Below, in pieces: positions 45,140-55,222 of a DNA stretch of 64,000 nt. The notes beneath the pieces are model-generated. The model was not told where the DNA came from and did no database searches. It saw only the letters and a list, made by a program, of their open reading frames with translations. This DNA is from Halomonas almeriensis (GTDB taxonomy: Bacteria; Pseudomonadota; Gammaproteobacteria; Pseudomonadales; Halomonadaceae): positions 62,001-126,000 of the forward strand of contig NZ_JAUFPO010000006.1 of NCBI RefSeq assembly GCF_030409235.1, in the 5' to 3' direction. Both the position numbers and the translations under genes were made by a program. Position 1 is the first letter of the stretch. Each line of letters opens with the position of its first letter.

Positions 45140-46903
45140 TCAGGCGTCGGGGTCCAGTTCGGGAAATCGCTCGAGCAACTCGTCAACCTTGGGCTGTGTC
45201 TCGAAGCGCTGGAGCGATTGCTCGAGTATCTCCCGGGCTCGCTCGCGCTGGCCGAGTTGCCAGAGCACCTCGATGAGGTGTGCCGCGACCTCCTGGTCCT
45301 TCATGCCCTGCCAGGCGCGTTCCAGCCAGGGCAGTGCTGCCTCCAGCTCGCCCTGGCGATAGCGAACCCAGCCCATGCTGTCGAGGATGGCCGGGTTTTC
45401 CGGGGACAATGCCAGGGCCCGCTCGATCAGTTGCCTGGCCTCGTCGAGGCGCTCGGTCACGTCCAGGTCAGCTAGGGTATACCCTAGGGCGTTGAGTGCG
45501 TTGGCATTGTCCGGCTGCTGTTCGAGCAACCGGCGCAGGTCACGTTCCATGACCGCCAGTTGCCCCTGGCGGGCCGCTCGCATGGCACGCTGGTAGCGCA
45601 GTTGGCTGCTGTCCGGATGGCGCTCGATGGCTCGGTCGAGCAGGGCGCCGGCCTGCTCGGGAGTGGCATGCTGCTCCAGCAGTTCCACCTCCAGTGACAG
45701 CAAGTCCGCTGCGTAGGACGGATGACGCAGTCGCTCGACCTGCAGGAAGGTGCGGGCATCCTGGGGTCTGCTGTTGTCGAACAGCATTCGCGCGGCATTG
45801 GACCTTGCCGTGAGGAAGTTCTGACCCTCGGGCACCTGTCGATAGTAGAGCAGAGCGTTGTCGACTTCGCTCTGCTGCTCGGCGATAGTGCCCAGCAGCA
45901 GATACACCTCCGGCGGTGTGGAATCGCGGCTGGTCAGGGGCAGCAACAGACGCCGGGCGGGATCCTGGTGTTCCTCCTCGAGATACAGCCGGGCCAGGGC
46001 CTGACGCAGGTCGGGCGTGTCACCATGCTTCTTCAACAGTGCGTCAGTGTTGGTTTCGGCAGCGGCAATATTGCCCTGGCGGATGTCGGCCTGGACCTGC
46101 AGCAGGATCAGCCGCGGGTCGCCGGGCAGATAGCCGAGTCCGCGGCGCGCCATGCGTTCGGCTTGTTGCGCCCGGCCGGCCTCCAGGGCCACGGCGGCGC
46201 GAATGCGCCACAGCCCGGGCAGACGTGGCGATTCGTCAGCCAGGCGGGCAAGGCGCTGTTCAGCGGTTTCGTCCAGGCCGCCGGCGGCTTCCAGCAGGGC
46301 GCGGGCCAGGTCGAGTTCCTGGCGAGCCTGTGGAGGGGCGCTGAATTCGCGCAGGCGATCGAGCAGCGGTGCCGGCGACGCGCCGGCTTCGAGTGCCGTC
46401 TCGACGAAGGGCACCAGCGACCGGGCTCCTTGCTCAGTTTCACTGCCTTCGGACTGGCCTAGGAGGTCGAGCTGATACGCCAGGGCCTGCTCCCAGTCGT
46501 TGCGCTGCACCGCGAGTTCCGCCAGCAGTCGACCAGGGCTGGTGTCGTTAGGTGCCAGCCGCTGCCAGAGCCGGGCGGCTTCCTCGACGAGCTCGCGGTC
46601 ATTGCTGAAGCGCGATGCCAGGGCGGCCCGCTCGGCCAGGCTGGCCGAGGTATAGCGCCTGGCACTCGCCATGTAGCCACGCCCGGCGCGTTGGTAATCG
46701 CCCCGTTGTCCGGCCAGTTCGGCGACCAGCAGGGAAGACAGCCCTTGCGCATTCAGGCCGCGCGCAACCGGCGGTGCCTCGGCCACCGGGTCCTCCAGGG
46801 GAGGGGGGGATGGCAGGCTATGGCAACCCACCAGCATCATGGCCAGGGCGAACAGCGCTATGCCACCTGAGCCGGCGCGTATCGTGATTCGTCTTCGGGA
46901 CAT
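45140..46903 (-). CDS. TPR-repeat lipoprotein
   Basis: 587 residues. Lipoprotein signal with LVGCHS near residue 26, then many tetratricopeptide-type helical pairs over the whole length (for example NANALNALGYTLADLD and NPAILDSMGWVRYRQGELEAALPWLERAW). Equivalent to the PA4667-type TPR protein between lolB and hemA in pseudomonads. It is probably an outer-membrane periplasmic scaffold; partners are unknown. The start at 46903 gives the signal peptide directly; an ATG at 46975 would add a polar lead. Confidence 0.9.
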   Translation of the reverse strand: MSRRRITIRAGSGGIALFALAMMLVGCHSLPSPPPLEDPVAEAPPVARGLNAQGLSSLLVAELAGQRGDYQRAGRGYMASARRYTSASLAERAALASRFSNDRELVEEAARLWQRLAPNDTSPGRLLAELAVQRNDWEQALAYQLDLLGQSEGSETEQGARSLVPFVETALEAGASPAPLLDRLREFSAPPQARQELDLARALLEAAGGLDETAEQRLARLADESPRLPGLWRIRAAVALEAGRAQQAERMARRGLGYLPGDPRLILLQVQADIRQGNIAAAETNTDALLKKHGDTPDLRQALARLYLEEEHQDPARRLLLPLTSRDSTPPEVYLLLGTIAEQQSEVDNALLYYRQVPEGQNFLTARSNAARMLFDNSRPQDARTFLQVERLRHPSYAADLLSLEVELLEQHATPEQAGALLDRAIERHPDSSQLRYQRAMRAARQGQLAVMERDLRRLLEQQPDNANALNALGYTLADLDVTERLDEARQLIERALALSPENPAILDSMGWVRYRQGELEAALPWLERAWQGMKDQEVAAHLIEVLWQLGQRERAREILEQSLQRFETQPKVDELLERFPELDPDA

Positions 46904-47090
46904 GGAGGTCTCGCTAGATAGGCCAGTCGCCAGCATAACGGCTTGTCTGCGCTGGGCAAAGGAGGGCGTTAGCACCCCGGCCCGATGCGCTGTGGTAGAA
47001 TCCTGTGGTTCGCTGACAGACCCGGTTCGGGTGCCGCGTCACTTTCCGGCCTTGTCGCTGCCGGCTCACTTACCGCTTAGACTCCGACGC

Positions 47091-48359
47091 ATGACGCTTC
47101 TTGCCCTGGGAATTAATCACCGCACCGCGAGCCTGGATGTTCGCGAACAGGTGGCCTTTACGCCGACGCAGCTCGAGCAGGCGCTGAGTGAGCTGCGTGC
47201 ACTGCCGGCCGTCCATGAGGCGGTCGTGCTCTCGACCTGCAATCGCACGGAACTCTACTGCGTGATCGGAGAAGGCGCAGAGAGCACCTTGTACGAGTGG
47301 CTGGGACGCTTTCATGACATGCCCGTGGAGTCCCTGACCCACTGTGCCTATCATTTCCTCGAGGCGGATGCGGCGCGTCATCTGATGCGGGTGGCGGTCG
47401 GCCTGGATTCCATGGTGCTCGGCGAGCCGCAGATACTCGGTCAGCTCAAGGAGGCTTATCAGACCGCTCGCGATACCAGTGGCCTGGGCGGCGAGCTCGA
47501 GGCACTCTTTCAGCAGACCTTCGCCGTCGCCAAGCAGGTGCGGACCGAAACCGGCATTGGTCGCAACCCGGTGTCTATTGCCTATGCCGCGGTCAGCCTG
47601 GCCAGCCGCATTTTCGAAAACCTGGGGCGTTCGCGGGCGTTGCTGATCGGGGCTGGCGAGACCATCGAGTTGGTGGCGCGCCACCTGCACGAAGCTGGTG
47701 TGCGCCATCTGACCGTGGCCAACCGGACGCATGAGCGCGCGCATCAGTTGGCGGAGCCTTTGGGCGGCGAGACCATCTTCTTGGATGAGATTCCCGCTGC
47801 GCTGGAGCACGCCGACATTGTTATTTCTTCCACGGCCGCGCCCCTGCCGATCCTGGGCAAGGGCATGGTGGAAAGGGCGCTCAAGAAACGTCGGCACCGG
47901 CCGGTCTTCATGGTTGACATTGCCGTGCCTCGGGATATCGAGCCGCAGGTGGGCGAGCTGGGGGATGTCTTCCTGTATACGGTGGATGATCTGCAAGAAG
48001 TCATCGATGCCAATCGTCGCCATCGTCAGGTGGAAGCCGACCAGGCCGAGTCCCTGATCGAGAGCGGTGTGGATCGCTGGCAGCATGATCGCCGCCTGCG
48101 TAGCGGGGGCGAGCTGATCCGCGATCTGCGCGCGCACGGCGAGTCACTGCGCGACGCAGCCTGTGATCAGGCGCTGGCGCGCCTTGCCAAGGGCGAAGAT
48201 CCTGAGCGGGTCGTGCAGCGCTTGGCCCACCAGCTGACCAACCGTCTCCTGCATCGTCCCACCCTGGCCTTGCGGAAAGCCGCGTCCGACGACCGGCGTG
48301 ATCTGATGGACGCCGCCGCCACCTTGTTGCTGGACGAACCCTCTGACCCACCCCGATAG
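47091..48359 (+). CDS. hemA: Glutamyl-tRNA reductase
   Basis: 422 residues. First step of haem and tetrapyrrole synthesis: reduces glutamyl-tRNA(Glu) to glutamate semialdehyde. Catalytic Cys in LSTCNRTELYC near residue 50, MRVAVGLDSMVLGEPQILGQ, and NADPH loop LLIGAGETIELVARHL. The start at 47091 (MTLLALGINHRTASL) fits the family; the open frame upstream overlaps the divergent TPR gene. Heads hemA-prfA-prmC. Confidence 0.97.
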   Translation: MTLLALGINHRTASLDVREQVAFTPTQLEQALSELRALPAVHEAVVLSTCNRTELYCVIGEGAESTLYEWLGRFHDMPVESLTHCAYHFLEADAARHLMRVAVGLDSMVLGEPQILGQLKEAYQTARDTSGLGGELEALFQQTFAVAKQVRTETGIGRNPVSIAYAAVSLASRIFENLGRSRALLIGAGETIELVARHLHEAGVRHLTVANRTHERAHQLAEPLGGETIFLDEIPAALEHADIVISSTAAPLPILGKGMVERALKKRRHRPVFMVDIAVPRDIEPQVGELGDVFLYTVDDLQEVIDANRRHRQVEADQAESLIESGVDRWQHDRRLRSGGELIRDLRAHGESLRDAACDQALARLAKGEDPERVVQRLAHQLTNRLLHRPTLALRKAASDDRRDLMDAAATLLLDEPSDPPR

Positions 48360-48368
48360 GATCTGTTG

Positions 48369-49460
48369 ATGAAAGCTTCCCTGCGTCAGCGTCTCGATAG
48401 CTTCTCCGAGCGTTTCGAGGAACTTGCCGCCCTGATGTCGGACCCGGACGTGATTGCCGATCAGACCAGCTTTCGACACTATTCGCGAGAGTATGCCGAG
48501 CTGGAGGACCTGGTGGCGGCCTGGCGGGACTATTGTGCCGTCGAGCAGGACATGGCCACCGCCGCGAGCATGGCCAATGACAGCGATGCCGAGATGCGCG
48601 AGCTGGCCGAGATGGAGCGCGCCGATGGTGAGGCGAAACTCGAAGGGCTGGAGGCCCGCCTCAAGCAGTTGCTGGTGCCGCGTGATCCCGATGACGACAG
48701 CAACGTCTTCCTGGAGGTCCGGGCCGGCACCGGTGGCGATGAAGCGGCACTCTTCGCCGGTGACCTTTTCCGCATGTACTCGCGCTATGCCGAGCAACAG
48801 GGCTGGAAAATCGAGGTCATCAGCGTCAGCCATGGGGATCAGGGGGGCTACAAGGAGGTAATCTCGCGAGTGCGCGGAGAAAGGGTCTACGCAAGGCTGA
48901 AGTTCGAGTCCGGGGCCCACCGGGTGCAACGGGTACCGGCCACCGAGTCCCAGGGGCGCATCCACACCTCGGCCTGCACGGTGGCCGTGATGCCGGAGGC
49001 CGCCGAGGTCGGCGATGTCGAGCTAGATAGCAATGACCTCAGGGTCGACACCTTTCGCGCCAGCGGGGCCGGTGGTCAGCACGTCAACACCACGGATTCG
49101 GCGATTCGCATCACGCACTTGCCGACCGGTGTCGTGGTGGAGTGCCAGGAAGAGCGTAGCCAGCACAAGAATCGTGCCAAGGCCATGGCACTGCTCGCCG
49201 CGCGCCTCAAGCAGGCGGCCCAGGACAGTCAGCGTCAGCAGCAGGCCGATGCCAGGCGCTCGCTGGTAGGGTCGGGGGATCGCAGTGAACGTATCCGCAC
49301 CTATAACTTTCCCCAAGGGCGGCTGACCGATCACCGCATCAACCTGACGCTGTACAAGCTCAACGATGTGGTCAGCGGCGAGGGGCTGGATGAGGTCATC
49401 GAGCCGCTGATCAACGAATATCAGGCCGAGCAGCTGGCGGCCCTGCAGCAGGAGCCCTGA
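48369..49460 (+). CDS. prfA: Peptide chain release factor 1
   Basis: 363 residues. It reads UAG and UAA. Contains the tripeptide-anticodon region and the GGQ motif in [15 protein letters not shown] near residue 235, whose Gln is methylated by the next gene's product. ATG at 48369 has AGGA 8 bases before it. Stop overlaps the prmC start (TGATG). Confidence 0.97.
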   Translation: MKASLRQRLDSFSERFEELAALMSDPDVIADQTSFRHYSREYAELEDLVAAWRDYCAVEQDMATAASMANDSDAEMRELAEMERADGEAKLEGLEARLKQLLVPRDPDDDSNVFLEVRAGTGGDEAALFAGDLFRMYSRYAEQQGWKIEVISVSHGDQGGYKEVISRVRGERVYARLKFESGAHRVQRVPATESQGRIHTSACTVAVMPEAAEVGDVELDSNDLRVDTFRASGAGGQHVNTTDSAIRITHLPTGVVVECQEERSQHKNRAKAMALLAARLKQAAQDSQRQQQADARRSLVGSGDRSERIRTYNFPQGRLTDHRINLTLYKLNDVVSGEGLDEVIEPLINEYQAEQLAALQQEP

Positions 49461-50299
49461 TGCGTCTGGACACTCTCTTGGCGCGGGCGTCTCAGCGCCT
49501 TGCGCGGGCCGCGTCACCCACGGCGCGGCTGGATGCCGAAGTCCTGCTTTGCCATGTCCTCAATGTCGACCGTGCCTGGCTGTATACCTGGGGAGACCGG
49601 CCGCTCGACCCCTGGTCGCATGCGCGCTTCGACGCCCTGGTGGCCGCGCGGGCAGGTGGCCAGCCAGTGGCGTACCTGACCGGCGAGCGCGAATTCTGGG
49701 GATTGTCGCTGCTCACCGGGCCGAGCACCCTGATTCCGCGCCCGGATACCGAAACCCTGGTGGCGGCGGCGCTGGCACGCATGCCGGCGGAAGAGGGCGA
49801 ACTGCTCGATTTGGGTGTCGGCAGTGGCGCCGTGGCCCTGGCGCTGGCCAGTGAACGGCCTGGCTGGCGCATTCAGGGGGTTGACTGCAATCCGGATGCC
49901 GTGGCACTGGCGACGCGCAATGCCGAGCGGCTGGGGCTCACCGGGGTGAGCCTGGAGGTCGGCGACTGGTTTGAGAAACTCGAGCAGCGCACCTTCTCGG
50001 TCATTGTCGCCAACCCGCCTTACCTGGCCGATGATGATCCGCACCTGGCGCATGGCGATGTGCGCTTCGAGCCCAGAAGCGCGCTGGTGGCGGGCCAACG
50101 GGGCCTGGCCGACCTGTATTATCTGATCGAGGCGGCCCGGGCGCATCTGTTGCCCGGGGGCTGGCTGTTGCTCGAGCATGGCGCCGAGCAGGCGGAGGCC
50201 GCCCGTCGCGCCCTGGTGGCGAGGGGGTATGACGCGGTGACCAGCGAATGTGACCTGGCCGGGCATGAACGAGTGAGCCTCGGCCAGCGTCCTGCCTGA
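49460..50299 (+). CDS. prmC: Release factor glutamine methyltransferase
   Basis: 279 residues. An N-terminal helical release-factor-binding domain and a SAM-dependent Rossmann domain (LLDLGVGSGAVALALA), with the catalytic NPPY in VIVANPPYLADDD near residue 183. Methylates the GGQ glutamine of RF1/RF2. Overlaps prfA by one base. Confidence 0.96.
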   Translation: MRLDTLLARASQRLARAASPTARLDAEVLLCHVLNVDRAWLYTWGDRPLDPWSHARFDALVAARAGGQPVAYLTGEREFWGLSLLTGPSTLIPRPDTETLVAAALARMPAEEGELLDLGVGSGAVALALASERPGWRIQGVDCNPDAVALATRNAERLGLTGVSLEVGDWFEKLEQRTFSVIVANPPYLADDDPHLAHGDVRFEPRSALVAGQRGLADLYYLIEAARAHLLPGGWLLLEHGAEQAEAARRALVARGYDAVTSECDLAGHERVSLGQRPA

Positions 50300-50493
50300 G
50301 CCGTTTACACCGCCGTGGCACGCGGGCTGGAGCCGTCCGGGTGGCATGTGTTACATCTGTTTCTGGAATGAAGCACTCCGCATCGCCACGCTGGCGAGAT
50401 GGAATGCCATGCAACTGCCTTCAAGACCGGCTGTTCAGGCTGAATGCCTGTAGTCGTCTGCCAGGCCTGTGCCCACCGCGTGTCAGGATGATA

Positions 50494-50994
50494 ATGAAAA
50501 CCAAGGCTCGCTCTCTCGATCGCATTGATCTCAACATTCTGCGTTGCCTGCAGGACAACGCTCGAATTTCCTATGTCGACCTGGCGTCCCAGGTCGGTCT
50601 TTCGACCACGCCCTGCCTGGAGCGGGTCAAGCGACTCGAGCGCACCGGTGTGATCCGTGGCTACAAGGCGCTGCTCGATCCCCGGGCACTTAGGGCGAAC
50701 CTGCTGGTCTTCGTCGAGATCAGCCTGGAAACGCAGTCGCCCTCGGTATTCGATGAGTTTCGCCGCGCCGTCTCCAGCCTGCCGCAGATCCAAGAGTGCC
50801 ATCTGGTGTCGGGGCAGTTCGACTATATTCTCAAGTGCCGGATTCCCGAGATGGCGGCCTACCGCCAATTGCTTGGTGATGTAGTGCTGACATTGCCGGG
50901 GGTCAAGGAATCCAAGAGCTATGTGGTCATGGAAGAGGTCAAGGAAGACGTGTCCCTGCATGTGCCCGATATCGAAGAGTTCGACGACAAGTGA
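50494..50994 (+). CDS. lrp: Lrp, leucine-responsive regulator
   Basis: 166 residues. Helix-turn-helix ISYVDLASQVGLSTTPCLERVKRL and a RAM ligand domain with IQECHLVSGQFDYILK and YVVMEEVKE, very close to E. coli Lrp. The start at 50494 has AGGA about 6 bases before it. It sits between prmC and moeB, where Pseudomonas has no regulator, and just ahead of the putrescine locus. Whether it controls that locus is unknown. Confidence 0.93.
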   Translation: MKTKARSLDRIDLNILRCLQDNARISYVDLASQVGLSTTPCLERVKRLERTGVIRGYKALLDPRALRANLLVFVEISLETQSPSVFDEFRRAVSSLPQIQECHLVSGQFDYILKCRIPEMAAYRQLLGDVVLTLPGVKESKSYVVMEEVKEDVSLHVPDIEEFDDK

Positions 50995-51752
50995 GCTCCA
51001 TGGACGACCAGGCGCTGTTGCGCTATAGCCGTCAGATCATGCTCGAGGCCATCGATATCGAGGGTCAGCAGCGTCTGTTGAACGGCCGCGCCCTGGTGGT
51101 CGGGGTCGGCGGTCTGGGCTCGCCGGTGGCCATGTACCTGGCGGCGGCCGGCATGGGCCATCTGACGCTGGCCGATGATGATCGCGTGGAGCTTTCCAAT
51201 CTGCAGCGTCAGATCGCCCACGGGATGGACGACATCGGTCGCTCCAAGGCCGAGTCGGGGCGCGCTGCCGGCCTGGCGCTGAACTCGGAGGTCGAGATCG
51301 TCGCCCATGCCGGCCGCTTGGAGGGCGAGGCGTTGCAGGCAGCGGTGAACGGTGTCGATGTGGTGCTGGACTGCACGGACCGCTTCAGCAGTCGCTACGC
51401 CGTCAATGCGGCCTGCCGGTCGGCGGGGGTGCCGCTGGTCTCAGGCGCCGCCATTCGCTTTTCCGGTCAGCTGGTGGTATTCGATCCGCGGGACTCTGCG
51501 TCGCCGTGCTATGGTTGCCTTTACCCACCGGGCAGCGGCGGCGCAACGGATGATGAGCTGAGCTGCACCGAGAACGGCGTGGTTGCGCCACTGGTCGGGC
51601 TGATCGGCAGCTTCCAGGCGCTGGAGGCCCTGAAGCTGGTGAGTGGTGCCGGCAGCGTTCATCAGGGGCTTTCCACCTTCGATGGGCTGAGTGGGCAATG
51701 GCGCCACTTTCGAGTGCCGCGGGATCCAGCCTGCCCGGTATGCGGCGAGTGA
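50991..51752 (+). CDS. moeB: ThiF/MoeB-type adenylyltransferase
   Basis: 253 residues. It activates the C-terminus of a ubiquitin-like sulphur carrier (MoaD, or possibly ThiS) by adenylation. Motifs: VVGVGGLGSPVAMYLAAAGMG near residue 37, NLQRQI, DCTDRF, and two zinc CxxC pairs (CYGC, CPVC). Position after hemA-prfA-prmC favours MoeB of molybdopterin synthesis. GTG at 50991 overlaps the lrp stop; ATG at 51000 is an alternative. Confidence 0.9.
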   Translation: MSSMDDQALLRYSRQIMLEAIDIEGQQRLLNGRALVVGVGGLGSPVAMYLAAAGMGHLTLADDDRVELSNLQRQIAHGMDDIGRSKAESGRAAGLALNSEVEIVAHAGRLEGEALQAAVNGVDVVLDCTDRFSSRYAVNAACRSAGVPLVSGAAIRFSGQLVVFDPRDSASPCYGCLYPPGSGGATDDELSCTENGVVAPLVGLIGSFQALEALKLVSGAGSVHQGLSTFDGLSGQWRHFRVPRDPACPVCGE

Positions 51753-51801
51753 CCACCGGGAGTGGCCGCGGTGATGGAACAATCTTGAGCGCTGGTGGCG
51801 C

Positions 51802-53112
51802 ATGGAGCAGGCGGCAGACATGAAGGGTTCCTCGTCACAAGTGCGTCCCGCTTCCTGGTATCGCGATTCCGTCCAGGTCGAACTCGCGCCCTGTGAACCA
51901 CTGCAGGGTGAACAGCATGCCGATGTCTGCGTGGTAGGGGGAGGCGTCACCGGTTGCTCGGCCGCCCTGCACCTGGCCGAGCGTGGCTATTCGGTGGTCC
52001 TGCTGGAAGCCGAGGATATCGGCCATGGGGCCTCGGGACGCAGCGGCGGGCAGATTCTGCCCGGCCTGGGTACCGATATCGCCACGGTGGAGCAGGCCCT
52101 GGGGCCGGAGACTGCCCGCCGGATCTGGGAGATGAGCCGCGAGGCGGTCAGGCTGACGGCCTCGCTGGTCGACCGACATGCCATACCCTGCGAGCTGTCC
52201 TGGGGCTACCTGCATGCCGCGGTCAAGCCGCGACACGTCAAGGAGCTGGAGACCTTCCGGGATAGCCTGTCACGCAACTATGGCTACCACGCCCTGGAAT
52301 GGCTGGAGGGCCAGGCGTTGCGGGATCACCTGGTCACGGATGCCTATCCGGCCGCGCTCTACGATCACGAAGGGGGCCATCTTCATCCGCTCAACTACAC
52401 CCTGGGGCTGGCGCGTGCTGCCCAGCAGGCCGGTGCCCGTCTGCATACCCAGAGTGCGGTCCGGCGTATCCGGCGAGGCGAGCCGGTGCGCGTGGAAACC
52501 GACCAGGGAGCGGTCACGGCCGATACCCTGGTGCTGGGCACCAATGCCTACCAGCTTGGCCTGGTACCGGAGCTCTCCGGGCGCATCATGCGAGCCGCGA
52601 ACTACATGGTGGCGACGGCTCCGCTGAGCGACGCCCAGGCGGCGCAGGTGCTGCCCCGGGGGGACGCGCTGTCGGATGCCAACTTTGTCCTCGATTATTA
52701 TCGTCTGTCGGCCGATCGTCGCCTCATTTATGGCGGCGAGGTCAGTTATGATGGGCGTGAGCCTCCCAAGCTCGAGGCGCGCATGGACGCCAAGATCGCC
52801 AGGCTCTTCCCGGTGCTGGCCGGCGTGCCCATCGACTATCGCTGGGGCGGCGATGTAGCGATCACGTTCAATCGTGCACCGGACTTCGGGCGCCTGGGCG
52901 CCAATATCTTCTATGCTCAGGGCTATTCGGGTCATGGCATGGCGCTGGCCGGGCTGGCCGGCAAGCTTATGAGCGATGCCATCGCCGGTTACGGCCAGGG
53001 CTTCGAGACCTTTGCCGCCATGCCGCACCGACCCTTCCCGGGCGGGCGATGGTTGCGCAAGCCGCTGCTGGTGCTGGCCACGCATTTCTATAAACTTCGC
53101 GATCGTCTGTGA
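51802..53112 (+). CDS. puuB: Gamma-glutamylputrescine oxidase (FAD), first copy
   Basis: 436-residue DAO-type flavoprotein. N-terminal FAD site VCVVGGGVTGCSAALHLAERG near residue 42 and the GHGASGRSGGQI motif of the PuuB/OrdL group. C-terminal ending has AQGYSGHGMALAGLAGKL. It oxidises gamma-glutamylputrescine (made by PuuA) to the aldehyde and peroxide. The start may be 51802 or the ATG at 51820. It is the first gene of the putrescine locus and a paralogue of the gene at 59777. Confidence 0.85.
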   Translation: MEQAADMKGSSSQVRPASWYRDSVQVELAPCEPLQGEQHADVCVVGGGVTGCSAALHLAERGYSVVLLEAEDIGHGASGRSGGQILPGLGTDIATVEQALGPETARRIWEMSREAVRLTASLVDRHAIPCELSWGYLHAAVKPRHVKELETFRDSLSRNYGYHALEWLEGQALRDHLVTDAYPAALYDHEGGHLHPLNYTLGLARAAQQAGARLHTQSAVRRIRRGEPVRVETDQGAVTADTLVLGTNAYQLGLVPELSGRIMRAANYMVATAPLSDAQAAQVLPRGDALSDANFVLDYYRLSADRRLIYGGEVSYDGREPPKLEARMDAKIARLFPVLAGVPIDYRWGGDVAITFNRAPDFGRLGANIFYAQGYSGHGMALAGLAGKLMSDAIAGYGQGFETFAAMPHRPFPGGRWLRKPLLVLATHFYKLRDRL

Positions 53113-53160
53113 GACGCGACGGATCCCGGGACGCCAGTGACCAACGAAGAGGACTCCTTG

Positions 53161-54291
53161 ATGAGCAACAGGATGTCGGCCGAACTGGCCGAGCACTCGG
53201 ACACGTCGCCGACGGATCAGGAGGTGGCAACGCGGAAGGCATCCAGCATCGAGCTACACAGCCTGCACAAACGCTTCGGTGCCGACGCGGTAGCGCTGGA
53301 CGGGGTGGACCTGTCGATACATGCCGGGGAGTTCTTCACCCTGCTGGGTCCCTCTGGTTGCGGCAAGACGACCCTGCTGCGCATTCTGGCCGGTCTCGAG
53401 GCGCCCGATCAGGGCACCCTGATGGTGGGCGACAAGGAGCTTACCGAGGTGCCGCCGCATCGGCGCAGCGTCAACACGGTCTTTCAATCCTACGCTCTCT
53501 TTCCCCATCTCTCGGTGCGCGACAACCTGGCCTTCGGCCTCAAGATGCGCGGCCTGCCAGCCGCGGAGCGTGACGCCAGGGTCGACGAGATTGCCGCATT
53601 CATCAAGCTGGGGGATTTGGTCGAGCGGCGCGTCGATCAGCTTTCCGGCGGTCAGCGTCAGCGTATCGCCCTGGCCCGCGCCCTGGTCTGCGAGCCGGAC
53701 GTGCTGCTCCTGGATGAACCGCTATCGGCCCTGGATGCGGGCCTGCGCTCGCAGTTGCAGGTCGAGCTGCAGCGGCTGCAGAAGCGTCTGGGCATGACCT
53801 TCGTGTTCGTGACTCATGACCAAGATGAAGCCATGGTCATGTCGGACCGCATCGCCGTGCTCGATAGTGGCAATATCCAGCAGGTGGGCGCGCCGAGCGA
53901 GGTCTACGAGCGGCCCGCCAATGCTTTCGTGGCGCGCTTTATGGGGCATGACAACCTCTTTCCCATTCTGGCGCGCGATGGCCTCCGGGTGCAGAGTGAT
54001 CTGGGCTGGCTGGAGTTGCACAAGCACGCCGGGCAGGGGGATGCCGGAGACTGTCTGCTGGTGCGCCCGGAAACGCTCGAGATCGGCGATGTGGTGCCCG
54101 AGGGCTATAATCGGTTGGCGGGCGTCGTGCAGGAGCGGCTGTATCGTGGCAGCCGTATCGAATACGTGCTGGAGGTCAATGGCCAGTCGCTGATGGTGGT
54201 GGCCAGCAACCTGGGTCAGCAGGTGCATCAGGCGGGCGATGCCGTGACCATCAGCGTGTGTCCCGAGGACCTGGTGACCGTCGCCGCCTGA
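53161..54291 (+). CDS. potG: Putrescine/polyamine ABC transporter ATPase
   Basis: 376 residues, the length of PotA/PotG. Walker A GPSGCGKTT near residue 70, signature LSGGQRQR, Walker B VLLLDEPLSALD, then a TOBE domain (residues about 290-370, with SRIEYVLEVNGQ). The start at 53161 has AGAGGA upstream; a GTG at 53137 is possible. Powers the PotHI permease encoded next. Confidence 0.93.
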   Translation: MSNRMSAELAEHSDTSPTDQEVATRKASSIELHSLHKRFGADAVALDGVDLSIHAGEFFTLLGPSGCGKTTLLRILAGLEAPDQGTLMVGDKELTEVPPHRRSVNTVFQSYALFPHLSVRDNLAFGLKMRGLPAAERDARVDEIAAFIKLGDLVERRVDQLSGGQRQRIALARALVCEPDVLLLDEPLSALDAGLRSQLQVELQRLQKRLGMTFVFVTHDQDEAMVMSDRIAVLDSGNIQQVGAPSEVYERPANAFVARFMGHDNLFPILARDGLRVQSDLGWLELHKHAGQGDAGDCLLVRPETLEIGDVVPEGYNRLAGVVQERLYRGSRIEYVLEVNGQSLMVVASNLGQQVHQAGDAVTISVCPEDLVTVAA

Positions 54292-54301
54292 GGAGAGTGT
54301 C

Positions 54302-55222
54302 ATGCCAAGGATATCGCAACACGTGATGCGTCGGCGCGCGGTGGTGGCCGAAACCCGGCATCTGTTGTTCAGTGTGGGGCCGGGCGTGATCTGGATCATC
54401 CTCTTTCTGGTCCTGCCCAGTGCCTACCTGATGGGGGTGGCCTTCATGACCAATGGCCCCTACGGACTGCCGCAGATGCCCCTGACCCTGGAGGCCTTCG
54501 AGCGGCTGGCGGGCTTCGGGTTTCTCGGCTGGAGCCCGGGCAATATCTACACGCTGCTGCGCTCCCTGTGGCAGACGCTGCTATCCACCACTTTGGTGGT
54601 AATGGTGGCCTACCCGATTGCCTATTACATCACCACCTGCCGTGAGCGCTGGCGGCCGATCATGCTGCTGGCCGTGGTGGTGCCGTCCTGGACCAATCAG
54701 GTCATCCGCACCTTCGGCTGGATGAACCTGCTGGCCCCGGGAACCCCGCTGTCCGAGCTGGCCGAGGGGCTAGGCCTGATTGCCCCCAACATGGGGCTCT
54801 ATCCGTCCAATTTCGCCGTCACCCTGGGCCTGGTCTACAACTTCCTGCCCTTCATGGTGCTGCCGCTCTATGCGGCCTTCGAGAAACTCGACCATGCTCA
54901 GGTAGAGGCGGCCCAGGATCTGTACGCGTCGCCTCTGGGGGCCTTTCGCCACGCGGTATTTCCACAGACGCTGCCGGGGCTGCTGGCGGGAATCGTGCTG
55001 GTGGCCATCCCGGCCTTCGGCATGTACGTGATTCCCGAATTACTGGGGGGTGGCAAGGGCATGATGCTGGGCAACCTGGTAGCAACCCAGTTTTCGGGTG
55101 GCTCCAACTGGCCACTGGGAGCGGCTGGCGCAATCCTGATGTTGATCGCGACCTTCTTCGGACTGTTCGCCATGCGTCGCATTGGCAAGCGCCTGGGTGG
55201 CGGTGAAGAGGTGGTCATATGA
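54302..55222 (+). CDS. potH: Putrescine ABC transporter permease (PotH/PotB type)
   Basis: 306 residues with six membrane helices after a short cytoplasmic lead. The EAA docking loop is in VEAAQDLYASPLGAFRHAVFP near residue 205. It starts 10 bases after potG and overlaps potI by 4 bases (ATGA). Confidence 0.93.
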   Translation: MPRISQHVMRRRAVVAETRHLLFSVGPGVIWIILFLVLPSAYLMGVAFMTNGPYGLPQMPLTLEAFERLAGFGFLGWSPGNIYTLLRSLWQTLLSTTLVVMVAYPIAYYITTCRERWRPIMLLAVVVPSWTNQVIRTFGWMNLLAPGTPLSELAEGLGLIAPNMGLYPSNFAVTLGLVYNFLPFMVLPLYAAFEKLDHAQVEAAQDLYASPLGAFRHAVFPQTLPGLLAGIVLVAIPAFGMYVIPELLGGGKGMMLGNLVATQFSGGSNWPLGAAGAILMLIATFFGLFAMRRIGKRLGGGEEVVI